A stretch of DNA of 64,000 bases from Catenaria anguillulae PL171. Its lineage: Eukaryota; Blastocladiomycota; Blastocladiomycetes; Blastocladiales; Catenariaceae. Location of the stretch: the NCBI GenBank assembly GCA_002102555.1, contig MCFL01000008.1, positions 434,001 to 498,000 of the forward strand. The letters are read 5' to 3'. This document shows, piece after piece, positions 11,901 through 20,902 of this stretch. Each line of letters opens with the position of its first letter. Positions within the stretch are counted from its first letter, which is position 1. Made by a program: the position numbers and the translations under genes. Under the pieces are notes generated by a model that had not been told where the DNA came from, made no database searches, and saw only the letters and a list, made by a program, of their open reading frames with translations.

Positions 11901-12041
11901 TTTGATACTCAAGAGATCATTGTGCAGTATTGGAAGAGCAAAGGAGGTTTGGCGCAATCCAAGCGCACAGGTGATGAAGAGGAAGGAGGTTTGGGCCCGC
12001 GTGCAAAGCGCGTGAAGCTGGCCAAGGAGTTTGACTTGTGA
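7878..12041 (+). CDS. Retroelement Pol polyprotein with C-terminal chromodomain
   Basis: Open frame of about 1,387 codons overlapping the Gag frame. Visible in order: an aspartic protease motif (LDTGSDRNVL, near 8,370); reverse transcriptase with the YIDDL active-site box near 9,315; RNase H starting around FVATDASNVGVGAV near 9,760; an HxxxH-CxxC zinc finger near 10,760-10,880; an integrase core near 10,930-11,360; and a chromodomain (FHYLIKWSGYPEEDATWE) near 11,840. The chromodomain places it among chromoviruses, which are known to target marked chromatin. The frame begins without an ATG, as expected for a domain reached by the read-through its family uses. Confidence 0.93.
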   Translation: MPQSHAAADGLADPASDVTMHDADIDDDVCTCTLFAPFQPAGHPATAAVHSATVTHSLDVDYRETQEVSATAQCLVSNDPDAPSAADPPVSVLLNDNTSIVVADTRSAPSKRIDVEAILSPVVALRSRAARFNCPVGSEFHPSVDLDQSTGRLQLKALAPTPLTCRLDTGSDRNVLPKRLAHHFQSHVRKPAHHSQIRGVGGLQACLGTVDLLLQVHGRSVICEFGVYDIGDVLPPLIGNATLHTLGIGISNLDPAHGKQPRLDPDVDDRTPLFPEDQPSLVDRLPEQIQALIDENASIPKGNACSHPLSTVDVDVLPGKDKPVHERERPLTQAKKVVVKAQVETWLDEDVIERNEYESPWNLNLVVADKKDAHGNHTGYRVCLDPRIINNITPDDSHALPLIFDHLDEACAAKVFSSIDLYASFHQFRVSRRSRKYLCFKWQGVQYQFKRAPFGLKALSSQFQRVMQSIFADLPFVRVYIDDLVIFSGSIDEHTSHLAEALRRLNQFNLRIKPSKCHWYRSEIHYLGHVIGNGMIRPAPAKIIDIQGLERPTTGKQVQSLLGTINYLRHFMVGMATVAAPLDALRSAAVITDDDWTPQCEDAFNTLKHMIATAPPLHAPRWDEPFFVATDASNVGVGAVLFQGSRDAPRYITMASRALSKSEKNYSATRKELRGIIFALHKFRYFVSGRRFTLFTDHAALQHIFTQSKLSPMLENWLDQRLELSFDVVHIPGVLNVLPDCLSRLYPCPVEGVGAYADFKSRFHPDPLLVKEGASSGGGESLVSLDAQVQEFVAALAEDVEDRSKESDSAADQAEHEFDPWTSSLDHVAAAMSEDIIMDNKSTEETWKDAQVMDTLLEMQERLGGVATYSLAAERVEPLNWSLGAAAELKLILAAEQADQTSLTTTGLARPTPCNEFLDYVLAATDADQPIPPSITDVLDGQHDGPILPEDERQGALATAHAQGHSSGIALKARLIQDGKYWPNMLRDCRAFAQRCIDCQRHTVRTQGYHPPQMIHAALPMDHLAIDLFTCNMTPDGYNYVLLVVDIATRFAWLYPLKSKRAEEIGDPLFKLCCDFGIPAIIQSDNGKEFANSVVAHLSSKLGFEHRKITAYNPKANGAAERLVRTIKSKLFAAVKGNVPEWPERLRAVQFWYNQTVHRRHGSTPFSLMFARAPVPPSALPWPKPKAPLSLDELGKLVDHMARIIWPATAERSAHYSHKAYEQFIKSHRIVHEEFPPGSLVMRKVVVKGSNMEPKFEGPYTVVRRNTGGAYLLRDHTGDIVAQRAPADQLRLVSLEGNLSAESFVVEKLLDHRQNPDGTFHYLIKWSGYPEEDATWEHQSQFDTQEIIVQYWKSKGGLAQSKRTGDEEEGGLGPRAKRVKLAKEFDL

Positions 12042-12087
12042 CCAAGCATGCTTATCATGCAGTCTCGCTGGAGCTGGGAGGGGGTAA

Positions 12088-12268
12088 TGTTGGAGTGCAT
12101 GGTAAGCACGTGTGATCATGTGTTCTGTTCCTTCGTTGTTGTCTGTGATGATTCAATGGGCGACCCAGGAGCCAGGAGGGTAGGGCTCTTTAGAAGATAC
12201 TGGGTCGCTAGTATATACTACCCGTGCTGAATGACCTTGCAGTCCACATCCATGTAAGCAGCACAACA
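12088..12268 (+). repeat. 3' LTR
   Basis: A 181-bp copy matching 5419-5599 with no difference seen by eye. It is followed by CCAAC, the right copy of the target-site duplication. Confidence 0.93.
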
Positions 12269-12273
12269 CCAAC
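12269..12273. repeat. Target-site duplication of LTR element, right copy (CCAAC)
   Basis: Matches 5414-5418 exactly and directly abuts the CA end of the 3' LTR. Confidence 0.9.
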
Positions 12274-12501
12274 CACTGGCAGGGGTACTAAACTGTCTGC
12301 TATGAGCAATGAAATGGAATCGATAAGTGAATACGGCAATCGGGACACGACAGTGACGGCGGATTTTTGCTCCACATGCTTGCCACGCAATACGCAATGA
12401 AAACATCCGTTTACGAACTGACCGAATCTATTGAGGCATTAAAACATCCACTGGCAAAGATCATTCACACACCAAAACCACAACGCCAGCACGAGCGAAC
12501 A

Positions 12502-14367
12502 CTATTCCATTGGCGCCATGGGATTGCCCACCGTGACCTTTGCCCCCTTGACGACAATCCTGGCCACCGCACCCGTTTGATCCTTCTTGATCCAATCAAC
12601 ACACTTTTTCGCTTCCATTTCCGTGGCAAATGCCAGCTTGAGCGACCGCACAAGCACGTCGCGCTTGGACCCGGACAGCGGCCGCGGCGTAAACATGGAC
12701 ACGCCCAGCACCGTGACGCCCTTTGGCGGCACTAGCGCGGCCAGAATTTGCGGCACATCGACTGTTGGGAGCAGGTTGGAGATGTGCAAGCGGAATGCCG
12801 AGGGCGATGCTTCTGGGAAATCCGACGAACCCGCGGCAGCGGCCGCTGCCGCGGGTGCACTGTGTGTCAGTGGTCCCGGCACAGCCAGAGTCGGAGCAAC
12901 AGGCGCCTTGACCTTGACTGCCGGTGCTACGCCAGACATGCTCACGACCAGCTTAGTCCTCGGTGCAATCATGTCGGGAACCCTGCCGCGTTGCTCCTTG
13001 ACGTGCTCGTGCACTTGGTCCATGTCGTCCTTTGTCGCAAACTCGAGCAGCACGCGCCGCACACTGTCCTCGCGCCCAACGAGTTGTTGCAAAGGTGCCA
13101 GCGTCAGGCCAACGGGACGGATGCCGCGCGGGAGGATGCCAGACAGAAGTTGCGATGGGGTAAGGTCTGGGAGTAGGTTGCCAATGGTGACCCTGTAGGC
13201 GGCCTTGGGATTGGCTTCGGGCAGTGGCGAGGAAGCAGCTGGATCAGGCGTGTTAACCGAGACGGAGGACGGGCGAGGGATGGACGTGGGTGTGGGCGTC
13301 GCCGTCGGAGACGGGCGATACATGGGCGCAAACGGGTTGAGTGGACTGCGGCTGCTCGTCACAGATGCCTGATCGGCAACAACGGCAATGGGCGCCTGCA
13401 CAACGGGCACTGACTCGTTCACGGGAGGCAGCGGCGGCGGCGGCGGCTGAAGCGTTACGCCCGCAGAAGGTCGGATCAGGTTTCCAACATGCACCTTAGT
13501 TCCCGGCGCAACCATGCCGTACACCACGCCGCCCTTTTCTGCCTCTTGCTTGACCCACGCGTGGCACGCATGCGCGTCGTCTTCGTCCGCAAACGCCAAC
13601 TTGATGTAGCGCACGAGTGGGCCAGACTTTCCTGGCCCGGCGGGCACGGGCGAGTGGAATGTGGCGCCCGTGAGCAAAACGCCGCGCGGCACAATGGTGG
13701 CGAGGATTTCGGCGGAAGAAAGTGTGCCGTTGAGATTGCCCACTATCAGGCGCCAGTTTGCCGGGTGGGCGTCGGGCAATGGTCCGGACGGCACGAGTGT
13801 CGAAGCGGCGGCGGCGACGGGTTGAGCAGGCTGGCGAGTCGGAGGGGTCCAATCGTCGGTTGTTTGGTCCTTTGAGGAAGCAACACTGGTGGATCTGGCA
13901 GGTGAAGGCTGCGGGGTCGGGTGAATCGTGTGTTGCATCACGACCGCGGGGGCGGCGGTGGCAGAGCCGGATTGAGCGGCGATCTCGGTAACACGAGGAT
14001 GGCCTTGCGGGTGCGTGTGCCCATTCTGGCTTTGCACTGCCCACGGATCATGGTTGTGGTCGTTGGCGGGTTGTTGAGGTGGCTCTTGCAGCGAGGCCGT
14101 CGCCATCTTGGAGGAACAAGTTTCGGCTTGGCCATGGCCATGCCCATCGGCAGCGGCGTCGGCGGCGTTGGCAGGCAGCAGCTCAAGGCTCGATACGGTC
14201 TCAAACTGGACATTGAGGTCGGCAATGGACAGGGACACATTGCCAAAGGCCTTGCGGGCGAGGCCGAGGACCTTGCCGAGGTCGGCACACTTGTGGGCCG
14301 GCGGTAGGACGACGAGCACGGGCGACTTGAGAGGGGTCATGGTCATGGTCATGGTCATGGCTGGCAT
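12502..14367 (-). CDS. N-module plus three RRM-like repeats, family member C
   Basis: A single-exon 621-residue frame starting at ATG 14367-14365 (MPAMTMTMTMTPLKSPVLVV). The N-module (KSPVLVVLPPAHKCADL ... LSIADLNVQF) occupies about residues 14-60. A linker rich in Ala, Pro, His and Gln follows. Three RRM-like repeats start near residues 203 (NWRLIVGNL), 387 (AYRVTIGNL) and 520 (AFRLHISNL). The last ends KVTVGNPMAPME at the stop, matching the VGNP tail of member B repeat five. It is on the same strand as A and B and was part of the same local array before the LTR element entered. The Met-Thr repeat at the start is echoed in DNA by GTCATG units at 14,337-14,358. Function unknown. Confidence 0.85.
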   Translation of the reverse strand: MPAMTMTMTMTPLKSPVLVVLPPAHKCADLGKVLGLARKAFGNVSLSIADLNVQFETVSSLELLPANAADAAADGHGHGQAETCSSKMATASLQEPPQQPANDHNHDPWAVQSQNGHTHPQGHPRVTEIAAQSGSATAAPAVVMQHTIHPTPQPSPARSTSVASSKDQTTDDWTPPTRQPAQPVAAAASTLVPSGPLPDAHPANWRLIVGNLNGTLSSAEILATIVPRGVLLTGATFHSPVPAGPGKSGPLVRYIKLAFADEDDAHACHAWVKQEAEKGGVVYGMVAPGTKVHVGNLIRPSAGVTLQPPPPPLPPVNESVPVVQAPIAVVADQASVTSSRSPLNPFAPMYRPSPTATPTPTSIPRPSSVSVNTPDPAASSPLPEANPKAAYRVTIGNLLPDLTPSQLLSGILPRGIRPVGLTLAPLQQLVGREDSVRRVLLEFATKDDMDQVHEHVKEQRGRVPDMIAPRTKLVVSMSGVAPAVKVKAPVAPTLAVPGPLTHSAPAAAAAAAGSSDFPEASPSAFRLHISNLLPTVDVPQILAALVPPKGVTVLGVSMFTPRPLSGSKRDVLVRSLKLAFATEMEAKKCVDWIKKDQTGAVARIVVKGAKVTVGNPMAPME

Positions 14368-15279
14368 GTGGTGGCCAGTGGTGGTTGGGCATCTTATCGT
14401 AGCTTGCGGTATCGTAAATAATGGCCGTCGTAATGGCTGTAGTAATGGTGTCTCGCAATGTCTCCTCCGCTGCCCAGCTCCACTGTGATCAGTTTTTTCT
14501 GATCCTGATCGGATCGTCGATCACATCGACTCAAGGCAGATCGGCGGCCTTCGTTGGTTTGCTTGCTGACAGCAGACACTCACTCGCGCGGGAAGGCCCA
14601 CCTGGCTCTAGTATAGTGCTGCGAACACGGACATTGCACTCTGTTGCCGTTTGGGCGGTCGAGATTGATCCCTTCGACGACCAGCGCTTCATGGACATTA
14701 CAAGCGCCGCCGGGCACGTACGTATTTGTGCTGGACTGGATTGTGGTCAATGTTGAGCGGCCAGCGTCCTTGGCCGCGGCTATGGATTTGGTGACGTGTT
14801 TAAGCTGGCGGACTGGATCTGGATCGCAGCTTGGATTTACATCTACAGTCGTATTGGATGCACAATCAGCGGCCGGTAATGCGTCAATAATGTTGTGGAA
14901 TGGTGGGAGCACAGTCACACGTACTTATATCTCGATTTTTCGCGCTGCATACGGACCATTCGCTCCTTTCAATCCCGCACTGTCCGAACGAGCGACATTG
15001 TCACACTGGCCTCGTTTTGGCCGTGCGGGGTGTGAATTATGGGCTTGTAATATACAAGTTCAATTCAAGCACGAGCTGGTTTGCTGGTGCAACTGGAAGT
15101 GACGCATTCTTCGCAGCAACCAGATTCCGACTGGCTCATGTCTCACACGATCTTTGTCATTCAACCATGAGCTTGGACACTTTTCGCAAGCAACGAGGCA
15201 TTTGGGCCGCTATTGTTTGTCAAAGGTACATAAGTGCCACACGATAAAGCTCTACGCATTCGCATCCGCCGTCAATATG
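14368..15279. other. Intergenic gap
   Basis: Nothing firmly supported. Short open frames on both strands (for example plus 14,644-15,102) show no recognisable domain and no partner exon. The first 150 bases are the 5' flank of member C and are rich in ATGGYNGTNGTAATGG-like units. Confidence 0.4.
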
Positions 15280-16086
15280 TCAGCTCCTGAGACCGACAAG
15301 CGACAAGAGCACATCCTTGACCTTTGCCCTATCGGACCTGTGCACCTCTTGACTGGTCTGCTTGAAAATTGCATCATGGTCGAGCGTTTCCGCCAGCGGC
15401 GCCCACGGCATGCTCACACCGGGCAATCCTTGTGCTTGAGCATACACCCAGTTGTACATGCGGTTCGCGAACAAGACGCTCTCTTTGAACGTCAAGGGCA
15501 CGGCCCGCCCGTTCTTGCGCATGGCTGCCGGTGACGCCGGGCCCAAGCGAACGGAATCGTGCGTCCCGCCGAGTCCCGCGGGACCATGGAATGTGAATTC
15601 CACGAGCAAAGCCCCAAGTGGCAAAGTGCCTGTGCGGCCGTCGACGCCGTCACATGAAACGGGTGAGGTGACTTGGTTAGATGGCTCGAGCGCGCCAACG
15701 TCGTAGATGGAAATGTGGACGCGGTCCTTGGAGCTTTTGCCGCTGCCGCTGAAGTGTGGGGTGGCGACGACCTGGCAATGGAATCCGGCGGTACCGAGCG
15801 GGGACAGTGCAGGAGCTGGTGTGACCAATTCGGCGAATGTCTCGGGCGCGAGAGGCACTTGGAACGGCTCGGACGAGACGGTCAGTGGCATTCTGGATTG
15901 ATAGTCTGGTAGTTGTAATTGTTTGCGGAAGGAGGAGAGGTCTTGCAGCAGAGATCCCACAAGCTTGCTGCTGGTTCTCACCATGTCAGGCATCGTGTGT
16001 ACATCGGCGTCGAGGAACCCATGCAATCGTGGCGGAGTTCCCTGGCTGCTCTGCCGTAAGAAATGTCTCATCCACTCTTCCACCAT
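15280..16086 (-). CDS. Hypothetical protein, 268 aa
   Basis: An ATG at 16086-16084 (MVEEWMRHFLRQ) opens a single exon to a stop at 15280. I recognise no domain. The protein looks soluble: there is no signal peptide or membrane segment, and its composition is ordinary. A helical N-terminal part (residues 1-60) is followed by a beta-rich middle with HCQVVATPHF and RVHISIYDVG segments and a helical end containing ANRMYNWVYAQAQG. Third-position GC bias and lack of low complexity support a real gene. It has no close paralogue in the window, and its flanks give no functional hint. Confidence 0.6.
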   Translation of the reverse strand: MVEEWMRHFLRQSSQGTPPRLHGFLDADVHTMPDMVRTSSKLVGSLLQDLSSFRKQLQLPDYQSRMPLTVSSEPFQVPLAPETFAELVTPAPALSPLGTAGFHCQVVATPHFSGSGKSSKDRVHISIYDVGALEPSNQVTSPVSCDGVDGRTGTLPLGALLVEFTFHGPAGLGGTHDSVRLGPASPAAMRKNGRAVPLTFKESVLFANRMYNWVYAQAQGLPGVSMPWAPLAETLDHDAIFKQTSQEVHRSDRAKVKDVLLSLVGLRS

Positions 16087-16712
16087 GATCACTCTATTCC
16101 GCGCATACCTACCTGGCTGCCGTCATTCGTGAATGCCAATGGAAATAGAATGCAATTTCAATGAAGTGTCCAACGAATGTTAACAAGACTTGATGTGCAC
16201 TTCCCACCCCGCCCATGCCAACCCGACCCGTTCGGATCATAATGATACCCGCGTACTTGTACTTGAGTCATGTTGTCGACCATTCATTTCCAGCGCGCCA
16301 CCAGGCGGCCAGGCGAACGTTGATAACTCGTACACGTATATGTGAATGACACGGCTAAAGCACGGAGTATGGATTTTGAAAGAAATCTGTGCATTCCTTT
16401 TTCGATATCACCATTCTCATGTCTTGGCGATGGGCGGCTCCCTGGTGGCTCTGTACGTGCTGTGGACGTGCCACATTCCAAGACGAAGTGATAGTGATTC
16501 AAAGGGCCGGGAAGGGAGAAAGAAGACTTTCTTGGCTTTGAACATTGTCGTTTTGCTGGATGAGGGTGCATCGTTGCTGCCCGGTCACGGCTGATTGAAG
16601 ACCATCCACGGCACTCCAATCTATGGATATATAAAAGGGCAGACCTTTCCCACATGGATGTATGCACCCATAGCAATTGCAATTCAATTCCACCCCCACT
16701 GCGCAACCCATC
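16087..16712. other. Divergent intergenic region
   Basis: Separates the minus gene ending its 5' side at 16,086 from the plus gene starting at 16,713. It holds a strong TATA box for the plus gene (listed separately). Nothing else was identified. Confidence 0.5.
16628..16637 (+). promoter_or_regulatory. TATA box of the 16,713 gene
   Basis: TATATAAAAG lies 76 bp upstream of the ATG at 16713 in a GC-richer setting, at a suitable distance for a core promoter with a short leader. Confidence 0.6.
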
Positions 16713-17367
16713 ATGACATCCACCACGGACACCAGCACCTGGTCGACGACGGATCAAGCAGCTTCAGCCGACGGTGCCATGCCGAACCAAACGCCATTGC
16801 TCGTCTTTATGCGCAAGCGGCGAGAACTGTTTCCACTCGGCCCCATCATCAACAACAAGCTCGACTGGATGCCTTCGCTGTCAGAGGAGCGAATCCTCGA
16901 CCAGACACTGGACCGCAACTTCAGATACCGTTCGTCATCCGTCCCACCCCGTCTCATCAAACCCTTCCTCAGTCCCACTCACGCTACATGTCTGTCACAA
17001 AACATGATTCAATGCAGGCCAATACACCGGTCTTCCCGTTGCCGGCGCCATCTTTCTTGGCATGTCGGAAACCCGCCGCCGATGGCTCCCGTCAGCCGCC
17101 CTCGATGCATTCGGCAAACCGTTCATGACCAGCAAGCACGCATTTGCACTGGTCGTTGGATCCATCTTTGCTGCCGGCCAGGTCGGGCGCGCCGTTTCGG
17201 TGTGGCAAGGGTATCAAGAAATGCAAAAGCTGACCGAGCACGAGTCCGAGTTTGTCCGCCGGAGCAGGGGCGCGGATCGGTGGGGATTATGGCAGTTCAA
17301 TTTGGGCGTCATGTTTGCCAAGAAGGTGGAAAAGGAGGAGCCCGAAAAGAATGCGAAGGTTGAGTGA
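16713..17367 (+). CDS. Small hypothetical protein with hydrophobic segments, two exons
   Basis: Exon 1 16713-16929 and exon 2 17018-17367, with an 88-bp intron (GTTCGT...ATGCAG). Phase 1 is kept at the join (...NFRYR/QYTGLPVAGA), giving 188 aa. A Ser/Thr-rich start is followed by MRKRRELFPLGPI, a hydrophobic stretch GLPVAGAIFLGM near residue 80, a second hydrophobic helix HAFALVVGSIFAAGQVGRAV near residue 120, and a charged Lys/Glu tail. Two short membrane helices with basic flanks suggest an organelle or reticulum membrane protein; this is inference. I do not recognise the family. The clear TATA box and clean intron support expression. Confidence 0.7.
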
Positions 17368-17611
17368 GAATTGTCGCGACGCATGAATGCAATGTCTTGC
17401 ATGTAGAACTCGAGCAAATCTAGAGCCAAGGTGATTCAGTGGGTCCACTTGAAGTCGTCCAAGTATTTAAATGTCTTCAGATGTCAATGCTGGTGGTATA
17501 CCAGAACAGTAGGACGATTTCGGTTTTCATCAAGAAGGATGTATGAATTTCGACATTCAGTCGGCCTTGCATGACTCGTTTCTACCATCACTTTTCTACC
17601 ATCAGCTATTC

Positions 17612-20301
17612 TCATAGCTCATTTTGATGTAAATCAACCGTCTTGAAACCCGTCCACCACCACACGCATGCTACGACCATCACCAGGCACACCACCACCA
17701 TGTTTACCCAGAGTACCACATCTGGCCCTGTTCGCTGCCCTCGCAAAATGTCTTGCTCAATCTGCTTGTCGCCCACCACACCATGCGACTCGTCCTGTTC
17801 TGCAGTCCGGCCTACATCCTCCTCACTTGCCGTGATAGCAGTCGCGTCCTCCGTGCTTGCCTCTGACGCCTTATCTGGCTGCACGAACACCGCCCAGAGC
17901 CACCCTGGAACCTCGTCATCCCACGGGATGAGGCCACTCGCAAGTCCAGCATGTGCAAGCGCACCAAATGCAAACAGCTTGTCTGGCCATTCGTCGCGCG
18001 GCGGCAGCACGCGTGCGTTCGGAAAGAGTGACGGTGCGACAACCCGCGTCGCGAGCAGATGGGTAACTTGTGGATGAAGCGAGCCGAGCGTCAGGGCTGA
18101 GGCAGATGTTAAGTAGCGCGTGACGAGTTTGGTAGTCGTGCGGCGAATGAGACTTAAGTTGGCGGTCCACATTGCTTTTGGCTGAGCTGGCGACGACGAG
18201 GCAGCCAGACGCAGAACGTGTGCGATCAACACGAGCAGTGGATCCATATTGGACGCTGGCATGTCAAGGTCGGCCCATAGTGGGTTCGGCGACAGAGAGG
18301 ATTCCATGTGTTGGAATATGCGACAAACGAGATCGAGTCGGTCAGTGTACGGCTTGCAAGAATCGTCGTCGAGACGATCGGTCGCGCGGACGGGTTGCTG
18401 TAGGATGCGGTGGAAGGCGCCGCGGTAATCAAGAGCAGACGAGAGGGCAGGCGAGTGGAACAGCAGATGGTGCATGACCGTCGCAGGAATACGCCAGGAT
18501 TGGGCAATGAGGGCTTGAGTCCAGTTGATGGGCGATTCAGTGAGAGTCAGATCAAGCGAGATGAGCGATTCCAGAACTTGTGCGCATGTGGACGGGTCAA
18601 TGTTGGGAAGATAGCCAAGGACGGTATTGAAGGCTGTAGGAAAAGACACAATTTGGAAACGTCAACAAGAATGCTGTACAGAATGTTGATACTAGAGAGC
18701 AGTTCATGAATCGCACCATGCCACAAAACAACATGCGGCCACGCCCACTCCCTCATGACACCCTCCTCCTCTCGCCAATCCAACTCGGCACACCGACGAA
18801 TCAAGTCCTCGGCCAGCTCGGTCTGCCTTGCGAAAAGCAGGTGCACGAGCAAATCGACCAAGCGGTTCTTGGGCTCAACATCCACCAACGGCAAATGCTT
18901 GAGCACAAGCGGCACGACATGCACAAAGCTGGCGTCGAGCTCGACGTACTCGACAACTTTTTCCCACAGGCCCACAAGGAACAATCGCCGGATATTCTCT
19001 GCGGTCATTGCCCGCTTCTCATAGTCGAGTATCACCTTGGCAAACATGGAGTAACTGGACTTGGTGACACGCATCTTAACAGAAGTGACAGCAACAAAAG
19101 CAAGAACGGCAATGGCACCACCGTCAGACCCGTTGCCGGCAATCATGGTGTCCCATTCGTTCAGCGACCACCCAAGACTGAGCATCCACGCCAACTGCGG
19201 CGTGACCCGGAACAAGACTTCCTGTGCGTCGTGCGCATCCGCCACCAGCGGCGCGAGACGGCGCACAGCTGTTGTTGCTGTCCAACCAAACTGATCATTG
19301 GCGAGCACACGCCGAACCAAATCCTCGGCGTTGACAGAAAACCGGTGTGCAACAGTTTGCAACACATCCATGCGCCAGTTGTACAGCGCAAGCCATACCA
19401 AGAACTCGGCAAATGTCACTTGTGAGTCGGTGCGGTAGTTCCAACCGGACAGCTCGATGGAGAGCTCACGCTCACGGGACAATTCGAGGCGTAGGCGCTG
19501 CGTCGTGAAGCTAAGGCAGATATCGTCGGGCACTGCAAGCGACCAGACCGCTGGGCTGGCTGCATGTTGAGGCGATGCGAGAATCTCACGGTCGTGGCCA
19601 TGTGCCGTGAGACAGGAGACGAGGAGGTCTAGAGTCAGGTTGAGGTTGCAAACGTCGCCGATCTTGACAAAGTGGGTTGAATAGATGCATGCGAGCACAA
19701 TTGGGTTTGTGATTGGAGAGGTGCCCGAGGTGGAAAGGTGCCATTTGCCCAGCAATTTATCGAAAATGTCCGGAAGCGACGATGGTCGTGACGGGTCTTC
19801 CGAGAAGTTGCCGCCAACACATGTCCGGCGCATGCACTGCCGGGGCACTAAAACCGCCCTGAGCGTTTCTGGCTGCACAATCAATTCGGACACTCGAGAA
19901 ACGAATGGATGATCCTTGATCGAGGGAAACTGGCACGATGTGATCCGCAGGAGCACTTGCAGCGGGTGGTAAGGGGCATGAACCCGGTTATCCCATCGGT
20001 TAACGTCCTGGACCAAATCGGGGAACAAATGGTCACAAAGTAAATGCTGGCAGCGTTCGGCGGCAGCAACCTGCGGGCGATAGACTGAGGACAGGAGATT
20101 GTGGGCAATGGATCGGCGCAAGTGGGCATTTGCAAAAGACTTGAGGATATCTGCGGGAAAACGAGACGAAGAGGGCAATGACTTGGCGATGGTGGATGGA
20201 GCGGTCAGGCTAGCAATGTTGATCCACAACTCGGTCGGAATCAGTTGGTAAGCATTTGCACTTGTCATTTCATTCTGCATGTCCATGTCTTTGTATTTCA
20301 T
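17612..20301 (-). CDS. F-box-like protein with C-terminal membrane anchor, two exons
   Basis: Exon 1 20301-18717 and exon 2 18633-17612, with an 83-bp intron (GTGCGA...CCTACAG), giving about 868 aa. The start is taken at MKYKDMDMQNEM because the paralogue at 61,928 begins at the same Met with the same CACTCA leader; an in-frame ATG 96 bases further upstream exists. Residues 13-50 (LIPTELWINIASL...SLPSSSRFP) resemble an F-box. The middle is helical and ankyrin-like (WLALYNWRMDVLQ). The C terminus ends in a single hydrophobic helix (VNMVVVCLVMVVACVWWW), suggesting a tail anchor. The intron position and phase are identical in the paralogue. A role as a membrane-tethered ubiquitin-ligase adaptor is only an inference from the F-box-like start. 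Confidence 0.75.
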
Positions 20302-20902
20302 TGAGTGGAAAAGTGGTTGGCATCGCAGCATGTGCGGGTTGTTGTCGGGGCTCAGTCGACACGCAGACACATAAATTCGCCAACGGAAAAGCGGCATGCT
20401 CAGTGTATTTCAAACAGGTCAGGGAATAAGCAGCCCAGGTAGCGTGGCCAAGTCTTGCCAGCGGCTTCTCTGCATCGGTCAATGGCGGCAGACCGTCGAC
20501 CGCAGCTTGGATCAGATTTAAGGATGGGCAGAGTGGTTTAGGACGACAGAGTCGATATTGAGTTGGGCAAAGGGGCGACGGGGCGACGGCCTGGCCAATC
20601 GCAAGGGTTCTGGAGTGAATGAAACGATTGCTAGTAGCGTTGCGAGGGAGTGGGGCGATTGGACTTAGGTATGTGTCTTACAAAGTCCAGTGTCTAGGTG
20701 CGGTGAATTGTTCTTTGATAGAGTTCATGTCTAGCATTTCTTTTCCTTTATTTATGCTTTGGGGGTTGTCTCACAAGCTTGGATCGGCGGCCCACCGCCG
20801 GTTTCATTCCGTTCAATAGTTGCCTCAGGCTGTCCCCATTCTGTCCGCGGAATCTCGGTTAGACAAGCGCAATGTTCCATTACAGGATACGCTCCTAGGG
20901 CT
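20302..20902. other. Divergent intergenic region
   Basis: A 600-bp shared upstream region for the F-box-like gene (minus) and the OAS-like gene (plus). No clear TATA or repeat was found. Confidence 0.4.

Larger units (their letters stand above)
5419..12268 (+). mobile_element. Ty3/gypsy LTR retrotransposon, chromovirus-type, whole-looking and young
   Basis: A 6,850-bp element bounded by two 181-bp LTRs (TG...CA ends) that look identical by eye, with a 5-bp CCAAC duplication outside. Inside are a leader with a short tandem repeat, a Gag region, and a Pol region with protease, reverse transcriptase, RNase H, zinc-finger integrase and C-terminal chromodomain. That order is typical of fungal chromoviruses. 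Gag and Pol lie in different overlapping frames, as is common in the family. A purine-rich stretch lies just before the 3' LTR. No clear tRNA-complementary primer site was recognised after the 5' LTR. Identical LTRs imply a very recent insertion. It sits between two minus-strand members of the RRM-like family. Confidence 0.93.

Noticed and set aside
10984-12015. Plus-strand open frame over the integrase region
   Set aside because: A Ser/Arg-rich out-of-frame shadow of the Pol integrase and chromodomain.
14580-15102. Opposed short open frames in the gap downstream of member C
   Set aside because: No ATG context, domain or partner exon supports either strand.
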